Source of the DNA: Chlamydiota bacterium
GTDB taxonomy: Bacteria > Auribacterota > UBA3054 > B51-G9
Assembly (NCBI GenBank): GCA_003648225.1
Contig: QMOL01000044.1
Coordinates: 1-13,304 of the forward strand
Reading direction: 5' to 3'
DNA length: 13,304 nt
Below are positions 6,630-12,790 of this stretch, piece by piece. The translations under genes were made by a program, and so were the position numbers. The notes below the pieces were generated by a model. It searched no databases. It saw only the letters and a program-made list of their open reading frames with translations, and was not told the origin of the DNA. Every line of letters begins with the position of its first letter. Position 1 is the stretch's first letter.

Positions 6630-7300
6630 TGACCAATCTCGTTTCTCCTTCAATCCTTGCTGCTGATTTCTCGCGCCTCGCAGAAGAAATCGCAACAGCT
6701 AAATCCGCAGGCGCTGACCTCGTTCATGTCGATGTCATGGACGGACACTTTGTCCCGAATATCACTATCGGTGTGCCCGTAGTCGCTTCGCTTAAAAAAG
6801 CGACCGACCTTCCGCTTGACGTTCATCTTATGATTGACGCGCCGGACATTTACGCGCCGAAGTTTGTTGATGCAGGCGCTGATATAGTTACTATTCATGT
6901 TGAATCGCCAACTATTGCGGGTGATATTGAAAAGACCCGTGCGGTTCTTGAAAAAATTCGTTCTATGGACGCGGAATGCGGGGTGGTTGTTAAACCCAAT
7001 ACTCCGGCTGAAGCGGTTTTCCCGTTTATTGACATTTGTAAGATGATTCTTGTAATGACCGTTGAACCCGGATTTGGCGGACAGTCATTTATGGCTGACA
7101 TGATGCCGAAAGTTAAAGCTATTCGCGATGAGGCAAATAAAATAAATCCGGAGCTCGATATCGAAATCGATGGCGGAATTAATCAGGAAAATGCCGAATT
7201 GTGCTGCAAAAACGGCGCAAATATTTTCGTGGCCGGAACTTATCTTTTCGGTAAAGAAGATATTGCAGACAGAATCGCCGGACTGCATAATTTAAAATAA
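6629..7300 (+). CDS. rpe: Ribulose-phosphate 3-epimerase
   Basis: It interconverts ribulose 5-phosphate and xylulose 5-phosphate in the pentose phosphate pathway, in the cytoplasm. The 223 residues match the usual length. SPSILAADF (6-14) is the family's standard beginning. The metal ligands and catalytic acids are all present: His33 and Asp35 in VHVDVMDGHFVPN, His66 in DVHLM, and Asp181 in DGGIN. The phosphate loop EPGFGGQSF is at 146-154. The gene lies 78 nt after pyrF in a gap filled with degenerate aatcaataatc and ccaacaatcc strings, and a TATAAT box at 6604-6609 lacks a clear -35 partner. I cannot tell whether it has its own promoter. The ATG at 6629 is the natural start because conserved sequence begins five residues later. 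Confidence 0.96.
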   Translation: MTNLVSPSILAADFSRLAEEIATAKSAGADLVHVDVMDGHFVPNITIGVPVVASLKKATDLPLDVHLMIDAPDIYAPKFVDAGADIVTIHVESPTIAGDIEKTRAVLEKIRSMDAECGVVVKPNTPAEAVFPFIDICKMILVMTVEPGFGGQSFMADMMPKVKAIRDEANKINPELDIEIDGGINQENAELCCKNGANIFVAGTYLFGKEDIADRIAGLHNLK

Positions 7301-7341
7301 ATAAACCCAATCACATAACTCTCATAACTCCCATTCCAACT

Positions 7342-8760
7342 ATGAAAAACCCTAAAGAAATCATTAAATTCGGTACCGATGGATGGCGAGGCGTTATCGC
7401 CGATACATTCACTTTTGAGAATGTAGGAATTGTTTGCCAGGCAATTGCTGATGTCATCAAAGAAAAAAATCCTTCTCCTAAGGGCATTGCAATTGCTTAT
7501 GATAACAGGTTCCAGGGAGATGAATTCGCGAAAATTGCCGTGGAAATTATGCTCGGAAATAATATTCCAATTCGCCTTTCAAATATTCCGCTGCCGACAC
7601 AGGCAGTTTCTTTCGCTGCAAAACACAACAATCTTGACGGCGGAATTATGATTACCGCAAGCCATAATCCTCCGGAATACAACGGTGTGAAATTTAAAAC
7701 TCCGGAAGGAGCATCAGCCGACCCGACAACAACAGCGCTTTTTGAAAAAAGAATAGGGGAATCTCCAGTCAAGAAATTAAAAATAGATTCACCGGAGGCT
7801 GAAAATCTTATTCTTGATTTTCCTTTTGAAGAGCCTTACCTTGATTGGGTTAAGGATTTTATTAACTACGATGTTATAAATAAAAAATCTTACAATATTA
7901 TTGTTGATTCAATGTATGGTGTCGGCAAAAAATACATTGAGCAAATTCTTGAAGGAACAAATCATAATGTTACAACAATTCGTTCCGAACGCAATCCCGG
8001 CTTTAACGGTATTTCTCCGGAACCCGTTCCAAAAAATATGCAGGCAACTTTCAACACAGCGAAAAAATATAACGCGGATGTCGCTTTCGTTACTGACGGC
8101 GACGCCGACCGACTCGCTGCCGCGGACAATCGCGCCGATTACATTATAACGCCGAAAATCGCGACTTTAATTGCTATGCATCTGATTAAAAATCGCGGAT
8201 GGACAGGCAGCATAATAAAAACGGTTTCCTGCTCGGTTATTTTAAACCGTTTCGCAAAAAAATTTAATTTGAAACTTGTTGAAGAACCGGTTGGATTTAA
8301 ATACATCGTCCCTTATCTGCTTTCCGGTGAAGCTCTTGTCGGAACAGAAGAAAGCGGAGGACTCGGTATCCAAAACCATATTCCCGAGCGTGACGGAATT
8401 CTCGGTTCGCTTATGTTTCTTGAAGCTTTAACCGGACTGGGCTTTAATAACGCCGGTGAAGCAATGGATTTTATTGATAAAGAATTTGGGAAAATGCGTT
8501 ATCACAGAATTGATAAACACATTGACCCCGCAAAAAAGGACGCGTTTATCAGCAAAGTAACATCGAACCCGCCTTCTGAAATTCTCGGCAAAAAAATTGT
8601 TAATGTTAAAACAATTGACGGCGTTAAATTCGAGTGCGATGATGATTCCTGGCTGCTGATGCGATTCTCCGGCACCGAGCCGGTTGTTCGCTTTTATGCC
8701 GAAGCACCGACTATGGAAGAAGCAATCGCAATGACTGAAAAAGGAGAAGAAATGCTGTGA
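7342..8760 (+). CDS. Alpha-D-phosphohexomutase (phosphoglucomutase/phosphomannomutase family)
   Basis: The family moves a phosphate between C1 and C6 (or C1 and C2 for pentoses) of sugar phosphates, linking central metabolism with polysaccharide and cell-surface sugar synthesis. The 472 residues include all four domains. They show FGTDGWRG at the N-terminus (10-17), the phosphoserine loop TASHNP with Ser107, the magnesium loop DGDADR (252-257), the sugar-specificity loop EESGG (336-340), and the C-terminal phosphate-binding loop RFSGTEP (441-447). The EESGG loop is seen in several subgroups, so I cannot choose between glucose and mannose phosphate. The GTDGWRG start and total length also exclude the short phosphoglucosamine mutase pattern with fair confidence. 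It begins 41 nt after rpe, without a Shine-Dalgarno sequence, and could be co-transcribed with it. Confidence 0.9.
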   Translation: MKNPKEIIKFGTDGWRGVIADTFTFENVGIVCQAIADVIKEKNPSPKGIAIAYDNRFQGDEFAKIAVEIMLGNNIPIRLSNIPLPTQAVSFAAKHNNLDGGIMITASHNPPEYNGVKFKTPEGASADPTTTALFEKRIGESPVKKLKIDSPEAENLILDFPFEEPYLDWVKDFINYDVINKKSYNIIVDSMYGVGKKYIEQILEGTNHNVTTIRSERNPGFNGISPEPVPKNMQATFNTAKKYNADVAFVTDGDADRLAAADNRADYIITPKIATLIAMHLIKNRGWTGSIIKTVSCSVILNRFAKKFNLKLVEEPVGFKYIVPYLLSGEALVGTEESGGLGIQNHIPERDGILGSLMFLEALTGLGFNNAGEAMDFIDKEFGKMRYHRIDKHIDPAKKDAFISKVTSNPPSEILGKKIVNVKTIDGVKFECDDDSWLLMRFSGTEPVVRFYAEAPTMEEAIAMTEKGEEML

Positions 8761-8806
8761 TATGGCGGTTTAGGGTTCGCATTGCTGTTATTTAACAATT
8801 AATCAA

Positions 8807-8835
8807 TTGACAAATGCTTATAAATAACATATAAT
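8807..8835 (+). promoter_or_regulatory. Exact-consensus sigma70 promoter of the toxin-antitoxin pair
   Basis: TTGACA (8807-8812) and TATAAT (8830-8835) match the consensus perfectly and are spaced by the ideal 17 nt. The predicted transcript start is close to 8842, giving a leader of about 29 nt. A small inverted repeat, CAATT-4-AATTG (8796-8809), overlaps the -35 box. A promoter this strong usually needs tight repression, which the adjoining palindrome could supply. Confidence 0.8.
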
Positions 8836-8857
8836 ATGTATAGTTTAACAATACATA
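8835..8857. promoter_or_regulatory. Palindromic operator over the toxin-antitoxin start site
   Basis: A 23-bp near-perfect palindrome is centred on 8846: outer arms TATGTAT (8835-8841) and ATACATA (8851-8857), inner arms GTT and AAC. Only one of eleven symmetric pairs fails. It reaches from the last base of the -10 box to the first base of the Shine-Dalgarno site. Because the likely start is near 8842, most of the left arm is not transcribed, so it is better read as a DNA operator than an RNA hairpin. A further ACATA half-site at 8827-8831 pairs with TATGT at 8835-8839, so a second overlapping site is possible. Confidence 0.7.
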
Positions 8858-8863
8858 AAGGAG
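8857..8863 (+). promoter_or_regulatory. Strong Shine-Dalgarno site of the antitoxin gene
   Basis: AAAGGAG lies 7 nt before the ATG at 8871. It is near-consensus, whereas the chromosomal genes around it have no such site. Confidence 0.8.
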
Positions 8864-8870
8864 TTGAATA

Positions 8871-9107
8871 ATGGAAGCTACAATTGTTGATTTGAGATAT
8901 AAAATGAATGATGTTATGAAAGCATTGAATCGAAATGAAGATGTTAAAATTTTATATCGCGGGACTCTAAAAGGAATATTATCCGCAAATGTGAAAAAAG
9001 CAAATATAAAAATTGCCGACCATCCTTTCTTTAATATGAATAAAGAAAATGAACCGGTAGATGAAGCGATGAATAAACTTCGCAAAGGAAGATATAATGA
9101 TATTTGA
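8871..9107 (+). CDS. vapB: Phd/YefM-like antitoxin (VapB role)
   Basis: This is probably the antitoxin that binds and silences the PIN toxin encoded next to it and, with it, represses its own promoter. The 78 residues show the Phd/YefM layout: an N-terminal beta-alpha DNA-binding part (ATIVDLRYKMNDVMKALNR, then a hairpin DVKILYRGTLKGIL at about 24-37) and a charged C-terminal tail (about 58-78, EPVDEAMNKLRKGRYNDI) that would wrap the toxin. The gene overlaps the toxin gene by 11 nt, the usual antitoxin-first arrangement. The strong promoter, palindrome and Shine-Dalgarno site upstream support autoregulation. The family call is from layout and motif resemblance, so another small antitoxin fold cannot be ruled out. 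Confidence 0.75.
   Translation: MEATIVDLRYKMNDVMKALNRNEDVKILYRGTLKGILSANVKKANIKIADHPFFNMNKENEPVDEAMNKLRKGRYNDI
9084..9091 (+). promoter_or_regulatory. Shine-Dalgarno site of the toxin gene, inside the antitoxin gene
   Basis: AAAGGAAG lies within the antitoxin coding sequence, ending 5 nt before the toxin ATG at 9097. It supports that start despite the 11-nt gene overlap. Confidence 0.7.
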
Positions 9108-9474
9108 TACTGACATTTTTATATGGATGCAACGCGGTAATTATCGTGCGGCAAAACTGGTTGAAACCGCAGATGAACGATATTTATCAATCTTCTCATA
9201 TATGGAACTGCTTCAAAACGCGAAGAATAAAAAACAACATAAATTTACAAACGATTTTCTTAAAAGTTATTGCTTTCAAGTTTTACCGTTTACAGAAAAT
9301 ATCGGCCATCGTTCAGCTGTTTATGTTGAAGAGTATTCTTTAACTTATGGTTTAAGAGCAACCGATGCTGTTATTGCGGCAACTGCTGTAGAAAATGCTT
9401 TGACTTTATGTACAAGCAATAAAAAACATTTTCACTTTATTAAAGAATTGGATCTGAAAATTTTTAAACCTTGA
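9097..9474 (+). CDS. vapC: PIN-domain ribonuclease toxin (VapC-like)
   Basis: PIN toxins cut RNA, often tRNA or rRNA, when freed from their antitoxin. The 125 residues match a single PIN domain. The acidic active site is visible: Asp4 (and Asp6) in IFDTDIFIW at the N-terminus, Glu37 in SYMELLQ, and Asp90 in GLRATDAVIAATA. The C-terminal TSNKKHFHFIKEL corresponds to the usual T-N-KHF motif, with Asn108 near the place of the fourth metal ligand. All needed residues seem present, so it should be active. Overlap with the antitoxin gene implies translational coupling. The pair lies between a phosphohexomutase and purA, neither related to it, and looks like a later insertion, though I see no flanking attachment sites or target duplication. 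Confidence 0.85.
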   Translation: MIFDTDIFIWMQRGNYRAAKLVETADERYLSIFSYMELLQNAKNKKQHKFTNDFLKSYCFQVLPFTENIGHRSAVYVEEYSLTYGLRATDAVIAATAVENALTLCTSNKKHFHFIKELDLKIFKP

Positions 9475-9475
9475 T

Positions 9476-9501
9476 AATTAATAAATAACAATTAATAAAT
9501 A
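9476..9501. repeat. Direct 12-bp AT-rich repeat between toxin gene and purA
   Basis: aattaataaata occurs at 9476-9487 and again at 9490-9501, filling most of the 32-nt gap. It might mark the right edge of the toxin-antitoxin insertion or simply be low-complexity DNA. No good promoter for purA is evident in the gap. Confidence 0.4.
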
Positions 9502-9506
9502 GTAAC

Positions 9507-10988
9507 ATGTACTTTAATGATGACAAAATAATAGGAATCTGCGGCGCAGCTTGGGGCGACGAAGGTAAAGGGAAATTCACCGACGTCTTTGCTGATGAAG
9601 CCCATATCATCGCTCGCGCGCAAGGTGGATGTAATGCCGGACATACAGTTATTGTCGGTGATATGAAACTGAAGCTTCATCAGGTCCCTTCAGGAATTAT
9701 TTATCCCGATAAATTAAATGTGATTGGTAACGGCGTAGTTCTCGACCCGCGCGTTCTCGTGGAAAACGAAATTAAAAATCTCACCGCGCAGGGAATTAGT
9801 ACCGATAATCTGAAAATCAGCGGTGACGCGCATATCATTATGCCTTGGCATAGAATTATTGACCGTGCAAGAGAATGGCGCCTCGCTAAAAATAAAATCG
9901 GAACTACCGCGCGTGGAATTGGACCGGCTTATGCCGATAAAGCGAACAGATGCGGCATAAGAATGAACGATCTTTATGATAAAAAAGTTCTTACGGAAAA
10001 AATACGAGTTATTGCTAAAGAAAAAGAAGCTCTGCTTTTTGGAGCGTGGAAATTACCGGTAGAAACTTTTGCGGAATGGATGAATATGACGGACCAGCTC
10101 GACGGCTTATGGCTGAAAGACGGTAAATTTAATGTGCAGACCATTGCTGATTCATATTCTGATTGGACGGCAAAACTGAAAAATTATGTTACGGATACAA
10201 AAAAATTAATCAATTCTGCAATTAAAAAAAATAAAAAAATCCTCCTCGAAGGCGCGCAGGGATTATTACTCGATATCGACCACGGCACATACCCTTTCGT
10301 TACTTCTTCAAACTGTAGCGCGGGCGGCTTCGCTACAGGGCTTGGTATACCGCCGCAATCAATTGATAGAATTTATAATATCTTGTCAGCTTATACCACT
10401 CGTGTAGGTGCCGGACCCTTTCCCACTGAACTTGGTTCCGAAGAAGAAATATCAAGCGAAAACGGAAATAATAAAATGAGCTTCGATCAATCAGCTCAAC
10501 TTGCAAAAACTGCCCAAGATGATTATACAGTAGGAAAAGTTATCAGGCATATCGCTGGTGAATTCGGCACAACAACGGGACGGCCTCGCCGCACTGGCTG
10601 GTTTGACGCGGTGGCCTGCTCACTCGCTGCAAAAATAAACGGACCGGATGTTATTATCACAAAACTTGATGTCCTTGATGTTATGCCGAAAATTAAAATA
10701 TGTACAGCGTATGAATACACCGGTCCGGAAACATGGTATAACGGCAAAACCATAAAAAGCGGCGACAAGTTTACCGCTTTTCCTACCGACGCAAGAATTT
10801 TGAAATACTGCCGGGCAGCTGAATTTATAGAATTTGAAGGTTGGAACTCAAATATCACTTCTGCTGAAATTTATGATGAATTGCCGACACTTGCAAAAAA
10901 ATATTTGGCTGGAATTGAAGAAACGACCGGATGCAACATTAAGTTGGTTTCTGTGGGCCCTAAACGCTCACAGACAATAATTAAATAA
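9507..10988 (+). CDS. purA: Adenylosuccinate synthetase, enlarged form
   Basis: It joins IMP and aspartate using GTP, the first committed step from IMP to AMP, in the cytoplasm. The 493 residues hold all main motifs: the GTP loop WGDEGKGK (16-23) with catalytic Asp18, GGCNAGHT with His46, GTTARGIGPAYADK (132-145), EGAQGLLLDIDHGTYPFVTSSN (split motif at 248-269), VGAGPFPTEL (300-309), GTTTGRPRRTGW (354-365) and TKLDVLD (385-391). Most family members have about 430 residues. From my memory of the E. coli protein, the extra length lies in two places: about 20 residues within 160-215, and about 29 within 311-350 between PFPTEL and the GTTTGRPRR loop. No Shine-Dalgarno sequence is present. It could depend on the toxin-antitoxin transcript or on a promoter inside the toxin gene. 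Confidence 0.95.
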   Translation: MYFNDDKIIGICGAAWGDEGKGKFTDVFADEAHIIARAQGGCNAGHTVIVGDMKLKLHQVPSGIIYPDKLNVIGNGVVLDPRVLVENEIKNLTAQGISTDNLKISGDAHIIMPWHRIIDRAREWRLAKNKIGTTARGIGPAYADKANRCGIRMNDLYDKKVLTEKIRVIAKEKEALLFGAWKLPVETFAEWMNMTDQLDGLWLKDGKFNVQTIADSYSDWTAKLKNYVTDTKKLINSAIKKNKKILLEGAQGLLLDIDHGTYPFVTSSNCSAGGFATGLGIPPQSIDRIYNILSAYTTRVGAGPFPTELGSEEEISSENGNNKMSFDQSAQLAKTAQDDYTVGKVIRHIAGEFGTTTGRPRRTGWFDAVACSLAAKINGPDVIITKLDVLDVMPKIKICTAYEYTGPETWYNGKTIKSGDKFTAFPTDARILKYCRAAEFIEFEGWNSNITSAEIYDELPTLAKKYLAGIEETTGCNIKLVSVGPKRSQTIIK

Positions 10989-11041
10989 AATTAATAAAAT
11001 AAAAAATCATAAATCTAAAATCGTTAATCAATATTCAGTAG

Positions 11042-11062
11042 CTCACTTCGACAATAAGTGAG
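11042..11062. repeat. 21-bp palindromic intergenic repeat, copy B
   Basis: CTCACTT (11042-11048) and AAGTGAG (11056-11062) are perfect inverted arms around CGACAAT. It is related to the palindrome at 2909-2929 (17 of 21 positions). It ends 10 nt before the next ATG, so a hairpin in the mRNA could lie at the ribosome-entry region of that gene. Confidence 0.6.
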
Positions 11063-11072
11063 ATTATAAAAA

Positions 11073-11840
11073 ATGAAAATAAGCTGTTCAACTAATTTAC
11101 TCGCATCCGCAGGCGCGGAAAATCTTAATCAGGCAATTGATATTGCTGCTGAATTGGGTTTTGACGGCATAAATATTGACGCTACAAATACTGATTTTTT
11201 CTCTGTTGATAATTTCTCGTTCCTTAATAGCGCTAAAATTGTAAGATATGCTATCAAAAACAAAATTGAAATTCATTCTTTAAGTGTTGATTCCTTAAAT
11301 TCAAACAAAACTAAAAACGAAATTAAAAGACTTAATAAAACTGTAAGTGTTGCTCACGCGCTTGCCTGTCCTCTTGTGACATTTTCAACTTCGCTTCTTG
11401 ATGAAAAGGAAAATATTATTAATCAATATAAAAAAAATATTGAAATAATTAAAAAGACATCAAAACTCGCCGAAGATTTTGATATTTGTTTCGCAGTTGA
11501 AGCTGCTGTAAATACAGTCACAGATGATTTCCCGAAATTATTGCAATTATTTGTCGATGTTGATGAACATAATTTCGGCGTTGTTCTTAATTCGCTCTCG
11601 TTTAATAAGATTAATGAAAAACAAGCCGAAAATGATATTGATTTGATTGATGAAAGTCTTTTACTTGTTAAAATTACAGGCGAAGAAGAAACAATCGCAA
11701 TGAATAATATTCTTAATAAATTATCCGAACGAGGAGACTCACTTTATATTTGTGATTGTAAATATACTACCGCTGAAAACTTAAAAAAAGAACTCCTGAA
11801 CTTTATTAAATTTATTAAAAGTATCAAATCAAAAAAATAA
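11073..11840 (+). CDS. Sugar phosphate isomerase/epimerase-like TIM-barrel protein, probably metal-site degenerate
   Basis: The 255 residues have the plan of the xylose-isomerase-like (AP endonuclease 2) TIM barrel: MKISCSTNLL at the first strand, a helix with AAELGFDGINID (25-36), HSLSVDS (68-74), a repeated helix-strand pattern, and FAVEAA (140-145) in mid-barrel. Active relatives bind metal through a Glu, an Asp, a His and a second Glu. Only Glu143 is obvious here. The strand that normally ends in Asp-x-x-His reads VVLNSLSF (170-177), the usual HxKD strand reads LLVKIT (197-202), and the last strand ends YICDC (225-229). It may be inactive or bind something else. The gene is followed immediately by the hydrolase gene (stop and start share one base, TAATG), implying coupled translation. 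Specific function unknown. Confidence 0.65.
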   Translation: MKISCSTNLLASAGAENLNQAIDIAAELGFDGINIDATNTDFFSVDNFSFLNSAKIVRYAIKNKIEIHSLSVDSLNSNKTKNEIKRLNKTVSVAHALACPLVTFSTSLLDEKENIINQYKKNIEIIKKTSKLAEDFDICFAVEAAVNTVTDDFPKLLQLFVDVDEHNFGVVLNSLSFNKINEKQAENDIDLIDESLLLVKITGEEETIAMNNILNKLSERGDSLYICDCKYTTAENLKKELLNFIKFIKSIKSKK

Positions 11841-12715
11841 TGTTAAATTTAATTCTTGTTCTTATTGCTTCCGGTTCAGCTTTAATCATTGCTGCTTATA
11901 TTTGCAGTCTGGTTATTACTCGATATCAAACTTTTACCGAACAATTGCAAACTCCTGTAGATTTCCAACTCGATTTTAATAGTTTCTTTGTCGAAAGTAC
12001 AAATAACGCTAAAATAAGCTGCTGGTTTATTCCGGCACAGGAAGCCAAAGCGGTGATGATTGTCAGTCATGGCGTTGCAGATGGTAAAAGCGGATTATTA
12101 CACTGTGTAATTCCGTTTGTTAAATCCGGATTCTCTATTGTAATGTATGACCTTCGACACCACGGAAAAAGTACAGGTGACTTTTGTACTCTCGGATATT
12201 ATGAAACAAAAGACCTGTGCTTAATTACAGATTACGTGAAAAAAAATATCGCTAAAAAATTACCTTTGTGCTACTGGGGGTTCTCACTCGGCGCTACCGT
12301 GTCAATTCTTGCCGCCGCAAAAAGAAACGATGTTTTCGCGGTCGTTGCAAGAAGCCCTTTCGAGAATATCAGAAATGTAGTAAAATATTACGCGTGGAAT
12401 TATTATTATATGCCTTACTTCCCGATTGTCCTGATGGCTCTTAAATTATTTGAATGGAGAACAGGAGCAAAAATTGACAAAACGGATATATATATAAATA
12501 TACATAACCTGAAAAATACTCCCGTACTCTTAATCGGTTCGGAAAATGATAAACAAGTGCCTTTAAAATGGCTCGAAAATATTCGTGAGAAAATTGGAGA
12601 ATCAGCTGAATTACTTATTGGCCCTTATGGCCATACCGAAATTTATGAAATGATGGAATCCGATGGCATCGATGTCGAACGCGCAATCAGTTTCCTAAGC
12701 GAAAATATTGAATAA
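11840..12715 (+). CDS. Alpha/beta hydrolase with N-terminal membrane anchor
   Basis: This is a serine hydrolase of the alpha/beta fold, probably an esterase, lipase or peptidase-like enzyme; the substrate cannot be inferred. Residues 3-22 form one hydrophobic helix, likely a membrane anchor since no clear cleavage site follows. The fold begins near residue 57. VSHGVADGKSG (75-85) forms the oxyanion region, YDLRHHGKST (103-112) is typical of this group, Ser149 in GFSLGA is the nucleophile, Asp237 in GSENDKQVP is the acid, and His265 in GPYGHTE completes the triad. The 291 residues look complete. Orientation of the catalytic domain (inside or outside the membrane) is uncertain. It overlaps the TIM-barrel gene by one base, so the two probably work or at least are made together. 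Confidence 0.82.
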   Translation: MLNLILVLIASGSALIIAAYICSLVITRYQTFTEQLQTPVDFQLDFNSFFVESTNNAKISCWFIPAQEAKAVMIVSHGVADGKSGLLHCVIPFVKSGFSIVMYDLRHHGKSTGDFCTLGYYETKDLCLITDYVKKNIAKKLPLCYWGFSLGATVSILAAAKRNDVFAVVARSPFENIRNVVKYYAWNYYYMPYFPIVLMALKLFEWRTGAKIDKTDIYINIHNLKNTPVLLIGSENDKQVPLKWLENIREKIGESAELLIGPYGHTEIYEMMESDGIDVERAISFLSENIE

Positions 12716-12769
12716 TCCTCCTTTGGCGGATCTTCGACAAATAATCCTCCTGCGGCAGATCTTCAACAA
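12712..12769. repeat. Tandem 29-bp repeat, REP-like, overlapping a stop codon
   Basis: Two units (12712-12740 and 12741-12769) match at 25 of 29 positions and begin ataatcctcct; a third start, ataat, follows. The first unit includes the TAA stop of the hydrolase gene. Within unit 1, ATCCTCC and GGCGGAT can pair around TTT with one mismatch, as in REP-type elements. A related string, acaaataaatcctcct, is at 362-377. Confidence 0.65.
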
Positions 12770-12790
12770 ATAATAAAAACAGACACGACA

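Noticed and set aside
8835..8857. An RNA hairpin or riboswitch in the antitoxin leader.
   Set aside because: With the start near 8842 most of the left arm is not transcribed, so an RNA stem cannot form; a DNA operator explains it better.
8761..9506. An insertion sequence or integron carrying the toxin-antitoxin pair.
   Set aside because: No transposase, integrase, terminal inverted repeats or convincing target duplication could be found; the 12-bp AT repeat at 9476-9501 is on one side only.
10523..10858. A 111-codon minus-strand frame inside purA.
   Set aside because: It lies opposite conserved PurA motifs (GTTTGRPRR, TKLDVLD) and has no recognisable domain.
12712..12769. A rho-independent terminator after the hydrolase gene.
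   Set aside because: The stem is short and mismatched and is not followed by a T-run.
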